The notes: a model not told the origin generated them from the sequence alone. A stretch of 64,000 nt of DNA from an uncultured Lachnospiraceae bacterium (GCA_947626395.1 CANQRU010000006.1:51047-115046), one strand, 5' to 3'. Counted from the stretch's first letter, positions 44,264 to 54,047 are shown. Made by a program: numbers and translations.

Positions 44264-45559
44264 TCATTCCTCATCGAACCGCACCCGGATCGAGTTGGCG
44301 TGGGCCGTCAGATGCTCCGCCTCCGCGAAAGCGATAATATCCTTGCTCACCGGCTCAAGCGCCTCCCGCGAGTAATAGATCACGCTGGATTTCTTGATAA
44401 AATCGTCCACCCCCAGCGGCGAGAAGAACTTCGCCGTCCCGTTCGTCGGCAGCACATGGTTCGGCCCAGCGAAATAATCGCCCAGCGGCTCGGAGCTGTA
44501 CTCACCGATGAAAATGGCCCCCGCGTTCCGGATCTTTGTCATGACCTCAAACGCATCGGCGGTCACGATCTCCAGATGCTCCGGGGCGATCTCATTGACC
44601 ACGGCAACCGCCTCATCCATATTCTCCGCCACCAGGATATATCCGAAATTCTGAAGCGATTTCTCCAGGATCTCCTTCCGCGAAAGCGTCTGTACAAATG
44701 CTTCCGCCTGGGCGGAAACCTCCTCCGCCAGCTTCCGGCTCGTAGTCACCAGAATCGCGCTGGCCAGCTCGTCATGCTCCGCCTGGGACAGCAGATCCGC
44801 CGCCACAAAGCGCGGATTCGCGGTCTCGTCCGCCAGCACCAGGATCTCGCTGGGACCGGCGATACTGTCGATGCTCACATGGCCGTACACGGCCTTTTTC
44901 GCCAGCGCCACGAAGATATTGCCCGGCCCCACGATCTTATTGACCCGCGGGATCGATTCGGTGCCGAACGCCAGCGCCGCGACGGCCTGCGCACCGCCCG
45001 CCTTATAAACTTCCGTAGCCCCGGCCAGATGGGCCGCGGTCAGCGTCGCCGGGTTCACTTTGCCGTCCCGGCCGGGCGGCGTCACCATGACGATCCGCTC
45101 CACGCCGGCCACTTCCGCCGGGATGATATTCATCAGAACCGACGACGGATAGGCCGCCTTGCCGCCGGGAACATAGACGCCGACGCTTTCGAGCGCCGTG
45201 ATCTTCTGCCCCAGGATCGTTCCGTCGGGCTTTGAATCGAACCAGCTGTGGCGGACCTGCATCTGGTGATAGTCCCGGATATTTTTCATGGCGCGCTTCA
45301 TGACGGACAGAAGTTCCGGTCCGACCAGAGCTTCCGCTTCCGCGATCTCCTCGTCCGTGACGCGGATCGTCTCCGCCGTCAGCTCGGCACCGTCAAATTT
45401 CTTCGTATAGGCGAACAGGGCCTCGTCCCTTTTCTCTTTCACGGTATCGACGATCTCCTGTACCGTCGCTGCATATTCGCCGTAATTGTTCGGATCGCGC
45501 TTCAGCAGATCCGACAGGATATTCTTTTTTGTATTTTCATCCAATGTTATGATGCGCAT
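44264..45559 (-). CDS. hisD: Histidinol dehydrogenase
   Basis: 431 residues. Diagnostic segments are GVYVPGGKAAYPSSVLMN, VNKIVGPGNIFVALAKKAVYG, the zinc and catalytic residues around SQAEHDELA, and NHVLPTNGTAKF. It oxidises histidinol to histidine in two NAD-dependent steps. The ATG at 45559 follows AAGGAG. A longer reading to 45643 is not supported by the family. Confidence 0.95.
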   Translation of the reverse strand: MRIITLDENTKKNILSDLLKRDPNNYGEYAATVQEIVDTVKEKRDEALFAYTKKFDGAELTAETIRVTDEEIAEAEALVGPELLSVMKRAMKNIRDYHQMQVRHSWFDSKPDGTILGQKITALESVGVYVPGGKAAYPSSVLMNIIPAEVAGVERIVMVTPPGRDGKVNPATLTAAHLAGATEVYKAGGAQAVAALAFGTESIPRVNKIVGPGNIFVALAKKAVYGHVSIDSIAGPSEILVLADETANPRFVAADLLSQAEHDELASAILVTTSRKLAEEVSAQAEAFVQTLSRKEILEKSLQNFGYILVAENMDEAVAVVNEIAPEHLEIVTADAFEVMTKIRNAGAIFIGEYSSEPLGDYFAGPNHVLPTNGTAKFFSPLGVDDFIKKSSVIYYSREALEPVSKDIIAFAEAEHLTAHANSIRVRFDEE

Positions 45560-45675
45560 ATATAATAATTCTCCTTGCCAGAACGCGTGTTTTTTCCTGC
45601 TTTTGAAGCCAAAATTCAATAAAAGGAACCATGGTATCCGCAATCAGAACCATTGTGCATTCCTGCGGTGATTTT

Positions 45676-46326
45676 TTACGGGTTCTTGTGATAAATTAAC
45701 TCCTTGAGATCCCCGATCAGCTTCATCACCCGCTCATTTTCCCGCTTCATACTGACCTGGTTGACGATCACGCGGGCCGACAGGTCGCAGATCTCTTCCA
45801 GCACCACCAGGCCGTTCTCCCGCAGGGTGGAACCGGTCTCCACGATGTCCACGATCACCTCCGAAAGTCCGACCAGGGGCGCCAGCTCGATGGAGCCGTT
45901 CAGCTTAATGATCTCCACCGTCTGGTGCTTTTTGTTATAAAAATAATCTTTCGCGATGTTCGGATACTTGGTTGCGACGCGGATCAGTTCATGATGCCGC
46001 AGGCGTTCCCGCGCCGATTCCGGGCCGCAGACGCACATCCGGCATTTCCCGAAGCCCAGATCGATGACCTCGTAAAGCTTGCGGCCTTCCTCCAGGATCG
46101 TGTCCTTGCCGCAGATGCCGATATCGGCCGCGCCGTATTCCACGTAAGTAGGCACGTCGTTGGCCTTGGCCAGGAAGAACCGGATGCCAAGATCTTCGTT
46201 GGTGAAGATCAGCTTACGGGAGTTCTTGTCCTTCATTTCCTCGCAGGTGATGCCGATCTGTTCCAGAAGTTCTAAAGTTTTATAAGCCAGACGGCCCTTT
46301 GTCAGGGCGATCGTCAGATACCTCAT
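45676..46326 (-). CDS. hisG: ATP phosphoribosyltransferase, short form
   Basis: 216 residues, matching the short HisG that lacks the C-terminal regulatory domain and needs HisZ. Features are TIALTKGRL at the N-terminus, [12 protein letters not shown], and the PRPP-binding [18 protein letters not shown]. It commits PRPP and ATP to histidine synthesis. hisZ is directly upstream in the same direction. Confidence 0.95.
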   Translation of the reverse strand: MRYLTIALTKGRLAYKTLELLEQIGITCEEMKDKNSRKLIFTNEDLGIRFFLAKANDVPTYVEYGAADIGICGKDTILEEGRKLYEVIDLGFGKCRMCVCGPESARERLRHHELIRVATKYPNIAKDYFYNKKHQTVEIIKLNGSIELAPLVGLSEVIVDIVETGSTLRENGLVVLEEICDLSARVIVNQVSMKRENERVMKLIGDLKELIYHKNP

Positions 46327-46428
46327 ATCGTGGGCGTCTCCTTCTCAAATTCAAACCTGATAATACTGCCTTCCGGGAATTCCTTGATTACTCATAATAT
46401 CCAACACAGACGAACCAGCACCGGTTAC

Positions 46429-47691
46429 TCACTCTTCTTCAAAATCTTCGCCTGTTTCCTCACCGATTTCCATCCCGGCGTCGATCAGATATACATTCCC
46501 GCCGTTCTCCGCCTGGTAACAGATCCGCTCGATCCCATTTCTTCGGGCGTAGTCCTTATAATCCTCCGGCGTCATACCGTGCTTCCTTAACATCAGACAG
46601 ACATTCTCCCCGCGGCCGCGCATTTCCGCCGCCATCCGGACCGCATCCTTACGCGCCGCAGGCTCGTACAGCAGAAGCGTCTGCGTATCCGCCGCCGGGA
46701 TCTCCACCTTCTGCCTCGCAAGCGCCAGCATCAGCTGATCGACGACGATCGCGAATCCGACCGCCGCCGCGTCCTTGCCGAACTGGCAGAGCAGCCTGTC
46801 GTAGCGCCCGCCGGTCACGATATAGTCGCCGGTCCCGTAAGTATACGCCTTGAAAATGATCCCCGTATAGTAATTGTAATTGCTTAACATCCCCAGGTCG
46901 AAGGTCACATACCCGGCGGCTCCGTAATCTTCCAGGATCTGACGGACCCCGATCAGCCGCTCTATGGCCTGTCTGGAACGCTCGTTGGTGATCTGCCCCA
47001 GCAGATCCGAAAGCATCTCAAACCCGCCGAACAGCTCCGGAAGTTTCCGGAAGATCCGGCGCAGTCCGTCCGGCATATCCTGCCTGGCGATCAGTTCCTC
47101 CACGCCGAAATGATTCTTGTTCTCGATCAGTTCCCGCAGCGTTTCCTGGGTCTGCTCGTCCATCCCGGCCTCTTCCACAAGGCCGCGGAAGAAATCCACC
47201 TGCCCCAGTTCCACCTGGAATTCCTTAAGTCCGGCGCTCTTTAGCGCATCCACGACCATGGCGATCATCTCCGCGTCCGCGTCCGCCGAATCGTCGCCGA
47301 TCAGCTCCGCGCCGGTCTGGGTGTTCTCCTTCAGACGTCCCTGGTAGCTGGAATTATTGATGAATGTCCGCTCCCGGTAGCAGAGCCGCACCGGCGCCGT
47401 CTCATCCATATAATACTTGGCGACGCACCGTGCAATGGCCGGCGTCACATCCGGCTTAAGCACCAGCGTATGATTGTCCCGGTCAAAGAATTTGAACATC
47501 TCCTGGGAGCTGACGCTGCCCCGCTCTTTATTGAAAATATCGAAGAATTCAAACGTAGGCGTCTCAATATCCTGATAGCCGTACCGGTGAAAGGCCCTGC
47601 TGATCCGGCTCTGCACCGCCAGCTTCCTGGCACATTCTCCATTGTAAATATCCCTGACGCCCTCCGGCGTATGCAGAAGATTGATCTTCAT
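46429..47691 (-). CDS. hisZ: ATP phosphoribosyltransferase regulatory subunit HisZ
   Basis: 420 residues, a paralogue of histidyl-tRNA synthetase without the anticodon-binding domain of a true synthetase. The class II motifs are present in part: LLHTPEGVRDIYNGE, LKPDVTPAIARCVA, and TGGRYDRLLCQFG. HisZ activates and gives histidine feedback control to the short HisG. The ATG at 47691 follows GGGAGG. Residues near the C-terminus are acidic (EETGEDFEEE). Confidence 0.92.
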   Translation of the reverse strand: MKINLLHTPEGVRDIYNGECARKLAVQSRISRAFHRYGYQDIETPTFEFFDIFNKERGSVSSQEMFKFFDRDNHTLVLKPDVTPAIARCVAKYYMDETAPVRLCYRERTFINNSSYQGRLKENTQTGAELIGDDSADADAEMIAMVVDALKSAGLKEFQVELGQVDFFRGLVEEAGMDEQTQETLRELIENKNHFGVEELIARQDMPDGLRRIFRKLPELFGGFEMLSDLLGQITNERSRQAIERLIGVRQILEDYGAAGYVTFDLGMLSNYNYYTGIIFKAYTYGTGDYIVTGGRYDRLLCQFGKDAAAVGFAIVVDQLMLALARQKVEIPAADTQTLLLYEPAARKDAVRMAAEMRGRGENVCLMLRKHGMTPEDYKDYARRNGIERICYQAENGGNVYLIDAGMEIGEETGEDFEEE

Positions 47692-47744
47692 GCTTCCTCC
47701 CATGTTTTCGCGGCCTTTTGTCCGGAATCCTGCCTGAAACGCTG

Positions 47745-49196
47745 TTACTGCCGGCCGTCTTTTCCGCCGCACCCGCCGGTGCATCCGTCGAAGCAGTATG
47801 TGCAGACCTTACATTTCGGCAGTCCGATGGACTCCACCAGATCGTCCAGCCGGTGGTACCGAAGCGTCGTGAAATTCTGCTGTTTGCGGATGTCCTCCAG
47901 CATCGCCTCGTAACGGTCGCTCTCCGGATCCGCGTACTGTGCGAGGATCTCGGGCTTTTCGGCGTTATCGCCTTCCCGCTTAAGGATCACGCGGCGCGCG
48001 ATCAGATCCAGATCCGATTTGGACCTGGAGAAATTCAGGAACTTACAGCCGTACACCAGCGGCGGACAGGCCGGACGCACATGGACCTCCTTTGCACCGC
48101 TCTGGTACAGGAATTCCGTGGTCTCCCGCAGCTGCGTCCCGCGGACGATGGAATCGTCGATCAGCAGCAGCTTCTTATTCTCGATCAGCGCTTTTACCGG
48201 GACCAGCTTCATCCTTGCGATCAGATTCCGCTGGTTCTGGCTCACCGGCATAAAGGACCGGGGCCAGGTAGGCGTGTATTTGATAAACGGTCTTGTAAAC
48301 GGTACTTTGGACTCATTGGCGTAGCCGATGGCGTGGGCCGTGCCGGAATCCGGAACGCCCGCCACCATATCCGGATGGATGTTCCCGGCGGCCATGTCCC
48401 GCTTTGCCAGAGCGCTGCCGCAGCGGTAACGCATTTCTTCCACATTGATCCCCTCGTAGGAGGACGGCGGATACCCATAGTAGACCCAGAGGAAGGAACA
48501 GATCTGCATCTCCTCGCCCGGAGCGGCCAGCTGCTCGATCCCGTCCGGCGTGATACGCACGACCTCGCCGGGTCCCAGCTCCCGCTCATCCGTGTATCCC
48601 AGATTCAGATAGGCGAAGCTTTCCATGGACACGCAGTAGGCGTCTTCCTTATGACCGATCACCAGCGGCGTGCGGCCCACTTTGTCCCTGGCCGCGTAGA
48701 TGCCGTCGGATTTCAGGAGCAGCATGGTCATGGAGCCGTCTACAATGTCCTGAACGTAGCGGATCCCTTCCAGAAGGCTGTCCTTACGGCAGATCAGCGC
48801 GCCGATCAGCTCGGTCACATTGACCTGGCCGTTGGTCATTTCCTGAAAATGGGTGTGGCGGTCGTTATAAAGTTCCCGGATCAGCTGGTCATAGTTATTG
48901 ACCTTCCCGACGGTAGCAATGGCAAAGCTTCCCAGATGGGACTGGATGATAATCGGCTGCGGCTCAAAATCCGAGATGCAGGCGATCCCGTAATATCCGG
49001 TCATCTCCTCCACATCCCGCTCAAATTTGGTGCGGAACGGGGAATTCTCAATGTTATGGATCGCCCGGTGGAATCCTTCGGGACCGTATGTCGCCATACC
49101 TCCTCTGCGGGTTCCAAGGTGGGAATGGTAATCCACGCCATAGAATAACTCGTGGGTGCAGTTTCTTCTGGCAACGACTCCGAATAAGCCTCCCAT
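47745..49196 (-). CDS. PurF-like amidophosphoribosyltransferase lacking the N-terminal cysteine
   Basis: 483 residues. The N-terminal half is the Ntn glutaminase fold, but it begins MGGLFGVVARRN. Canonical PurF starts MCG(I/V)FG, with Cys2 as the glutamine-hydrolysing nucleophile; here that codon is GGA, glycine. The C-terminal half keeps the PRPP-binding LLLIDDSIVRGTQLRET. The end has six cysteines (CKVCTYCFDGCTGGC), possibly a metal site. It may use free ammonia, a different amine, or act as a regulator. It lies 53 bases before hisZ, apart from purM, purN and purD. The ATG at 49196 follows AAAGGAG. Confidence 0.8.
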   Translation of the reverse strand: MGGLFGVVARRNCTHELFYGVDYHSHLGTRRGGMATYGPEGFHRAIHNIENSPFRTKFERDVEEMTGYYGIACISDFEPQPIIIQSHLGSFAIATVGKVNNYDQLIRELYNDRHTHFQEMTNGQVNVTELIGALICRKDSLLEGIRYVQDIVDGSMTMLLLKSDGIYAARDKVGRTPLVIGHKEDAYCVSMESFAYLNLGYTDERELGPGEVVRITPDGIEQLAAPGEEMQICSFLWVYYGYPPSSYEGINVEEMRYRCGSALAKRDMAAGNIHPDMVAGVPDSGTAHAIGYANESKVPFTRPFIKYTPTWPRSFMPVSQNQRNLIARMKLVPVKALIENKKLLLIDDSIVRGTQLRETTEFLYQSGAKEVHVRPACPPLVYGCKFLNFSRSKSDLDLIARRVILKREGDNAEKPEILAQYADPESDRYEAMLEDIRKQQNFTTLRYHRLDDLVESIGLPKCKVCTYCFDGCTGGCGGKDGRQ

Positions 49197-49249
49197 ACGC
49201 AAGTCTCCTTTTCTTGTGTGCCGAAAGTATGTCGTTACTATATCATGGG

Positions 49250-49278
49250 ATGATAACATAAAATCACATCCCGTTCAA
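49250..49278 (-). promoter_or_regulatory. Sigma-A promoter of the purF-like/his operon
   Basis: Minus strand: TTGAAC (49273-49278), 17 bases, TATCAT (49250-49255), about 45 bases before the start codon. Confidence 0.6.
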
Positions 49279-49316
49279 GACCAAATTCACCGGTTTGTGC
49301 AAACTGCCCCGCCCGC

Positions 49317-50993
49317 TTATCCCGCATAGAATAACCCGTCAAAGCAGTCGAATTCATTTACGCCGCCGATCGTGCCGGAATACGGTTCTCCCTCTACGCT
49401 GACGCGGCAATAGCTGCCGTCCTCCATCTCAAAGATCATCCAGGACTCGCCGTCCGTGCGCGCAGGCCGCAGCACGGTTCCCACAGGGAGCGTCGTCTCC
49501 CCGCCGTCAGGCCCGTCGATCTGCGGAAGAAGCGTCGCCGGGATTTCCGTTTTGACTGTCAGCGTCTGATCTCCCAGGCCATATGAATAGATATCGAAGT
49601 AATCCGTATCAGCCTCCGGCATGCCGTCCTCGCCCAGATGATAATCCCTCCAGGCCTGATAGCTTCCGAGGAAATCCGTGCGCGTGCTCATTGCGAAGCA
49701 GTCCGCGCTCCCGCCCGGTTCCTGCAGCGTCATCGCCGTCAGCTTATCCACATATACCGGAGTACCGCCGGTCAGTTCGAACACATCGAGGATCGGCCAG
49801 TCTCCGACGTCATTCATATGGACGTAGCACCATACTCTTCCGTCGCCGCCGTAAAATATCCACGCTCCGGCAAAATCGCCGTATTCTTCGTGAACAGTCT
49901 CCACGCCGTTGACCGACACGGTACACTGTGTCGCGGATCCATCCTCCGTCGCATAAGCGCTGACGGACAGCGTATCCGCTTCCCCGTCGCCTGTCACGTC
50001 AAACGTATTTTCGTAGCCCCATTTGCTGAAACGGATGAGCCCGGAAGCATCCGATACATACTCCGGCCGGAACAGATCCGGATACTCCGAAAACCGCAGC
50101 GGAACTTCGATGCAGCCTGCAGCATAGGGGGCAATTTCATAAGGATTAAAGTAAAAGATCACGCCCTCCCGGTCCATAGTCCATTCCAGACTGGTGTCTC
50201 CGTCATAGAACATCTTTGAAACCGTATCCGGATACTCCTCAAACAGCATGCCGTCTTCGCTGATCTGATTCAATCTCTCCATCACAGCCGAATAGACCTG
50301 ATCATAATCGGATGTCACATCCTGCAGAGTCAGCTGACGGCCGGTCGCCGCGTCCATATTCACGCCTTTCTGATAGGAACTGCCGTGGGCGCCGCCGGTA
50401 TAGGTTTCCTCGATGTCCAGGAAACTGAAAATACGGCTGTCCGCACGCAGGATCCTGGCGTCACGGCTGATAGTATAGTAACCTGCGGCATAGTCGCCTT
50501 CATGATACTCCTTCGCCTCCTGACAGATCTGGTCATGCTGCTCCTGCATATTCTCCCAGACACCGTCCCAGTAGCTGTTCACGCTGTCGCGCAGCGCCTC
50601 ATATCCCGGGTCGTTGACCGTCAGCGCGGCGACATCTATCGTGAGGATCGGATCGCCGGCAGCTTCGTCATAGTCCGATATATTCTGTATCATCTTCGAT
50701 ACGTGAAGCACTCCGGGAAGGGAAATGTCTTCTTTCTGGTCTCCGGTTTCACTGCCGCTTTCCGCCGCTGCTTCATCCGAATGTTCCGCGTTGGCTGCTG
50801 CAGCAGTCTGCCTGCCGCCCGCCGTCGCGTCTGTCTGCTCCTCTCCGGTCGTCTCATTGCCCTTTCCTTCCGTCACTGCGGTTCCCGCCGCAGTGCTGCT
50901 CTCTGCCGTCGTTGTCACCGGCTGGTATTCTTTTCCCCCGCATGCCGCCAGAAGCATTGCGGCTCCGATCAGAATACAAACCTTTCTCTTCAT
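49317..50993 (-). CDS. Lipoprotein with RsiV-like DUF3298 domain
   Basis: 558 residues. The signal peptide ends in LAAC (Cys18). A low-complexity Thr/Ala/Glu linker follows (about 22-90). The folded part begins near residue 95 and includes SFLDIEETYTGGAHGSSYQKG and VIFYFNPYEIAPYAAGC, typical of the DUF4163/DUF3298 unit of RsiV and PdaC. The rest (about 310-558) has beta-rich sequence and a FDVTGDGEADTL calcium-loop-like segment. It is probably surface-exposed. Function is unknown. The start at 50993 follows GGGAGG. Confidence 0.75.
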   Translation of the reverse strand: MKRKVCILIGAAMLLAACGGKEYQPVTTTAESSTAAGTAVTEGKGNETTGEEQTDATAGGRQTAAAANAEHSDEAAAESGSETGDQKEDISLPGVLHVSKMIQNISDYDEAAGDPILTIDVAALTVNDPGYEALRDSVNSYWDGVWENMQEQHDQICQEAKEYHEGDYAAGYYTISRDARILRADSRIFSFLDIEETYTGGAHGSSYQKGVNMDAATGRQLTLQDVTSDYDQVYSAVMERLNQISEDGMLFEEYPDTVSKMFYDGDTSLEWTMDREGVIFYFNPYEIAPYAAGCIEVPLRFSEYPDLFRPEYVSDASGLIRFSKWGYENTFDVTGDGEADTLSVSAYATEDGSATQCTVSVNGVETVHEEYGDFAGAWIFYGGDGRVWCYVHMNDVGDWPILDVFELTGGTPVYVDKLTAMTLQEPGGSADCFAMSTRTDFLGSYQAWRDYHLGEDGMPEADTDYFDIYSYGLGDQTLTVKTEIPATLLPQIDGPDGGETTLPVGTVLRPARTDGESWMIFEMEDGSYCRVSVEGEPYSGTIGGVNEFDCFDGLFYAG

Positions 50994-51044
50994 CTGGTTC
51001 TCCTCCCTGTTCTCAGATTTCTTTTCAAATGCATTTTCTCTGAC

Positions 51045-51073
51045 AGTATAACGCAAATCTCCTCTATTTACAA
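51045..51073 (-). promoter_or_regulatory. Promoter of the DUF3298 lipoprotein
   Basis: Minus strand: TTGTAA (51068-51073), 17 bases, TATACT (51045-51050). The -35 hexamer overlaps that of the divergent promoter. Confidence 0.7.
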
Positions 51074-51095
51074 GATGGAACTAAGAAGGTATAAT
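51067..51095 (+). promoter_or_regulatory. Promoter of the ABC-class ATPase gene
   Basis: TTTACA (51067-51072), 17 bases, perfect TATAAT (51090-51095). It shares its -35 region with the divergent lipoprotein promoter. Confidence 0.8.
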
Positions 51096-51127
51096 CATTA
51101 CAAAAATGGAAAGGACCCCAACAATAT

Positions 51128-52918
51128 ATGAAATCCTCCGCTGAACTCCGCGCGCTGCTGCGCTCGATCGACCATAAAGGCTATCCGGCCTACAAATCGC
51201 TGACCGGAAGCTATCAGTTCGGAAATTATCTCTTAAGCATCGACCATGTACAGGGAGATCCGTTCGCGTCTCCCTCCAGTCTTCATATCGAAATACTGCA
51301 TAAGGACGCCGGATTTCCCGCCGTTTACTACGACCGGGACTATGTCCGGACCGCCCTGCAGGATTACCTGACGCGCCGCATGGAGGAACAGTTCTCCGCT
51401 TTTAATTTCAAGGCCAAAGGCTCCGGCAAAAGCGGCCTTCTGTCCATCAGCCGCTGCGGTCAGGAGGTTCTGGAACGGACCGCCTGCGAGATCACGCCGC
51501 AGAAGATTGTCATGCGGTTCCACGTAGGCTTTCCGGCCTTCGGCCGAACGATCAACGCCGGGGAACTGGATAAGATCCTTTTCGACTTCCTGCCCCGCTG
51601 CGTGGAGAACGGATGCTTCGCGCGCAGGCAGGATGCGAAGCGCCTGAAAGCGGCCATCGACCTGGCCGAGGATCAGAACGCGATCCGCGCGTATCTTAAG
51701 GAGCATCAGCTTGCGGCCTTCGTGGCCAACGGCTCGGTGCTGCCGCGCAAAAGCGGCGTTTCCGACCTTCCCATGAGCGGAAGCGTACCATTTACATCGC
51801 CTTCATCCATGGAGATCGGCATCTCGCTGCCCCACGCCGGGCTGATCCGCGGCATGGGCATCCGCCGCGGCATTACGCTGATCGTCGGCGGCGGTTATCA
51901 CGGCAAATCCACGCTTCTGGAAGCGCTTCAGATGGGCGTCTACAACCACATCGCCGGAGACGGCCGGGAATACGTGATCACCGACGATACCGCAGTAAAG
52001 CTGCGGGCCGAGGACGGGCGTTCGATCCGCCAGGTGGATATTTCCATGTTCATCCGCGATCTGCCGAACAGGAAGGATACCTCCTGCTTCTCCACGGAGG
52101 ACGCCAGCGGAAGCACATCCCAGGCGGCCGGCGTCATCGAAGGCGTCGAAGCCGGCTGCGGACTGTTTCTGATCGATGAGGACACGTCGGCCACCAATTT
52201 CATGGTTCGGGACGAATTCATGCAGCAGGTAGTCAGCCGAAGCCAGGAGCCGATCACGCCGTTTCTGGAACGTGCCAGGGACCTGTATGAAAAAGCCGGC
52301 GTATCCACGATCCTGGTGGCCGGCAGCTCCGGCGCGTTCTTCTACATCGCGGATACGATCCTGCAGATGGACTGCTATAAACCGGTAGACATCACCGAGC
52401 GCGTAAAAGCGCTGTGCGGCGAACACACCGCCCCGCGGACGCAGGCGCCGGATTTCGCAGTGCCGGCGTTTGAGCGGGTTCTGCGGGTGTATGGCGGCAG
52501 ACGCGGACCGCAGACAGTGGAGGAATCGGCCAGCGATGAACCTGCCCTGATTAACCGCGGCGACCGGACCGCCGGCGCGCACGGACGCGGCGGTCATGAC
52601 CGCGGCAGATCCGACCGAGGCGGCAAGATCAAGACCTTCGGTATGGACTCCTTCTCTATCGACCATGAGACCGTCGACATGCGCTATGTGGAGCAGCTTG
52701 CGGATTCCGAGCAGATGAACGCCCTGGCCCATATGCTCCGCTATGCGTCGGAACAGGTGCTGGACGGCCGTAAAACGGTACGGCAGGCCGTGAAACTGGT
52801 ATACGATATTCTGGAGAAAAAAGGCTGGGAACCGTTCTGTTCCTCCTATGTGCCCTGCGGTCTGGCAAAACCGCGGATCCAGGAGCTTTACGCCTGCCTG
52901 AACCGTTTCCGGGGCTAA
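51128..52918 (+). CDS. Predicted ABC-class ATPase (COG3044 type)
   Basis: 596 residues. The Walker A motif GGGYHGKSTLLEAL lies near residue 257, and the Walker B-like GLFLIDEDTSATNFM near 355. SFLFGRSRMN-type ABC signatures are not obvious. The family is a stand-alone cytosolic ATPase of unknown role, distinct from ABC transporters. A charged Gly/Arg/His-rich linker (about 476-500, RTAGAHGRGGHDRGRSDRGG) separates the ATPase from a helical C-terminus. It stands alone between a divergent promoter and a hairpin. Confidence 0.82.
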   Translation: MKSSAELRALLRSIDHKGYPAYKSLTGSYQFGNYLLSIDHVQGDPFASPSSLHIEILHKDAGFPAVYYDRDYVRTALQDYLTRRMEEQFSAFNFKAKGSGKSGLLSISRCGQEVLERTACEITPQKIVMRFHVGFPAFGRTINAGELDKILFDFLPRCVENGCFARRQDAKRLKAAIDLAEDQNAIRAYLKEHQLAAFVANGSVLPRKSGVSDLPMSGSVPFTSPSSMEIGISLPHAGLIRGMGIRRGITLIVGGGYHGKSTLLEALQMGVYNHIAGDGREYVITDDTAVKLRAEDGRSIRQVDISMFIRDLPNRKDTSCFSTEDASGSTSQAAGVIEGVEAGCGLFLIDEDTSATNFMVRDEFMQQVVSRSQEPITPFLERARDLYEKAGVSTILVAGSSGAFFYIADTILQMDCYKPVDITERVKALCGEHTAPRTQAPDFAVPAFERVLRVYGGRRGPQTVEESASDEPALINRGDRTAGAHGRGGHDRGRSDRGGKIKTFGMDSFSIDHETVDMRYVEQLADSEQMNALAHMLRYASEQVLDGRKTVRQAVKLVYDILEKKGWEPFCSSYVPCGLAKPRIQELYACLNRFRG

Positions 52919-52929
52919 CGGTGTTTTTT

Positions 52930-52975
52930 AAAGCCGCGGCTGCCATGGAATCGAACTCCCGGCAGACGCGGCTTT
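52930..52975. terminator. Hairpin between the ATPase and the 72-residue ORF
   Basis: AAAGCCGCG (52930-52938) and CGCGGCTTT (52967-52975) form nine pairs, with an inner CTGCC/GGCAG stem. The tails are TTTTTT on one side and a poor T run on the other. It probably ends both convergent transcripts. Confidence 0.55.
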
Positions 52976-52981
52976 CCGCTG

Positions 52982-53200
52982 TCACCACTCTTTTCTGATC
53001 TCCTCTTCCTTCACGCCGTAGGTATAAAGGAATTCCCGCAGATCATTGTCCGTACGGATAAACATAAGTTCATCAAATTTGCCGGTCGCTGCATCCTTAA
53101 AGCCCGCGACCTTCTCCCCGTTGCAGATGCTGGCTTTGATCACCGGGATCTTGCCGGTCTTGTCATAATCGGATGTCGGCCTGGAATGTTTCCGAAACAT
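52982..53200 (-). CDS. Small conserved-looking protein of unknown function
   Basis: 72 residues from the ATG at 53200, which follows AAGGGGG by eight bases. The sequence has a basic start, then VIKASICNGEKVAGFKD and a charged C-terminal half (TDNDLREFLYTYGVKEEEIRKEW). No signal peptide, membrane helix or known motif is seen. It is followed by a terminator hairpin and shares the direction of the esterase gene 28 bases upstream, so it is likely cotranscribed with it. Confidence 0.65.
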   Translation of the reverse strand: MFRKHSRPTSDYDKTGKIPVIKASICNGEKVAGFKDAATGKFDELMFIRTDNDLREFLYTYGVKEEEIRKEW

Positions 53201-53228
53201 GATAGTTTCCCCCTTTTCTTTCACTTCT

Positions 53229-54020
53229 CTAGTACGTCAGCGCCTTCGCCTTCCACAGAAAATCCATGATCATCGGCACCTGCCGCTCCCAGTCCGCCTC
53301 GCAGTGGCCGCCTCCGACCTGGCAGTAGATCTGCGCCGCCGCGCCCTGTGCGGCAAGCCGCGCCGCCACGGAACGGTTCCGCCGGGACGTGTAGCTTGTA
53401 CGGTCCTCATGGGTGTGATCCAGGACGCCCTTCGCCTCCCTCGTTCCCCAGGAAAGCCATACCCTCGTATCCGCGTCCACCGGATAATCCTTCAGATCCC
53501 GGTACACCCTCGGCATACAGAACGCGATCGCGCTGGACACGCAGGCCGCCTTGGAAAAACACCAGTTATACCGCAGCACGCCGTAAAGCGCCATCAGTCC
53601 GCCCATGCTGGAACCTCCGATGCCGGTGCAGGCCCGATCCGCATAGGTCCGGTACTCCCAGTCGATCATCGGCTTCACCTGCTCCGTGATCCAGCGCATC
53701 GTGGCGTCGCCGATACACTCAAAATTACTGCAGAATCCCCAGCTCATACGGTACGGACAGTATTCGTTCAGACGCTCCTGCCCTTCGTGGCTGCACTCCA
53801 TGCCCACGATGATCATCGGCTTGTCCCAATGATCCAGGAATTCCTTAAGCCCCCAGCATTTGCCGAAGGTGGCGTCGCTGTCATAGAACAGATTATGCCC
53901 GTCGAAGAAATACATGACCGGATAACGCTCGTCCGTACTGTAATAATCATCCGGCAGATAGATATGCAGCCGCCGGTTCTGTCCGGCGGGCGGATAATAG
54001 CAGTCTCTCTTAATTACCAT
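53229..54020 (-). CDS. Enterochelin-esterase/EstA-like alpha/beta hydrolase
   Basis: 263 residues. The nucleophile elbow is GIGGSSMGGLMALYG (GxSxG), with a hydrophobic MYFFDGHNLFYDSDATFG early in the protein. The catalytic acid is probably in the SWGTRE...DHTHED region, and the histidine in GGGHCEADW. No signal peptide is visible, so it is likely cytosolic. It resembles the esterase family PF00756. Substrate unknown. It lies 27 bases after the single-pass protein gene. Confidence 0.85.
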   Translation of the reverse strand: MVIKRDCYYPPAGQNRRLHIYLPDDYYSTDERYPVMYFFDGHNLFYDSDATFGKCWGLKEFLDHWDKPMIIVGMECSHEGQERLNEYCPYRMSWGFCSNFECIGDATMRWITEQVKPMIDWEYRTYADRACTGIGGSSMGGLMALYGVLRYNWCFSKAACVSSAIAFCMPRVYRDLKDYPVDADTRVWLSWGTREAKGVLDHTHEDRTSYTSRRNRSVAARLAAQGAAAQIYCQVGGGHCEADWERQVPMIMDFLWKAKALTY

Positions 54021-54047
54021 ATTGTCATTCCCTGAAGATCCGTCTTT

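Noticed and set aside
52941..52966. A tRNA T-arm-like string inside the hairpin after the ATPase gene
   Set aside because: Only the TTCGATT-like loop fits. There is no acceptor stem, D-arm or anticodon arm, so it is not a tRNA or tRNA-like gene.
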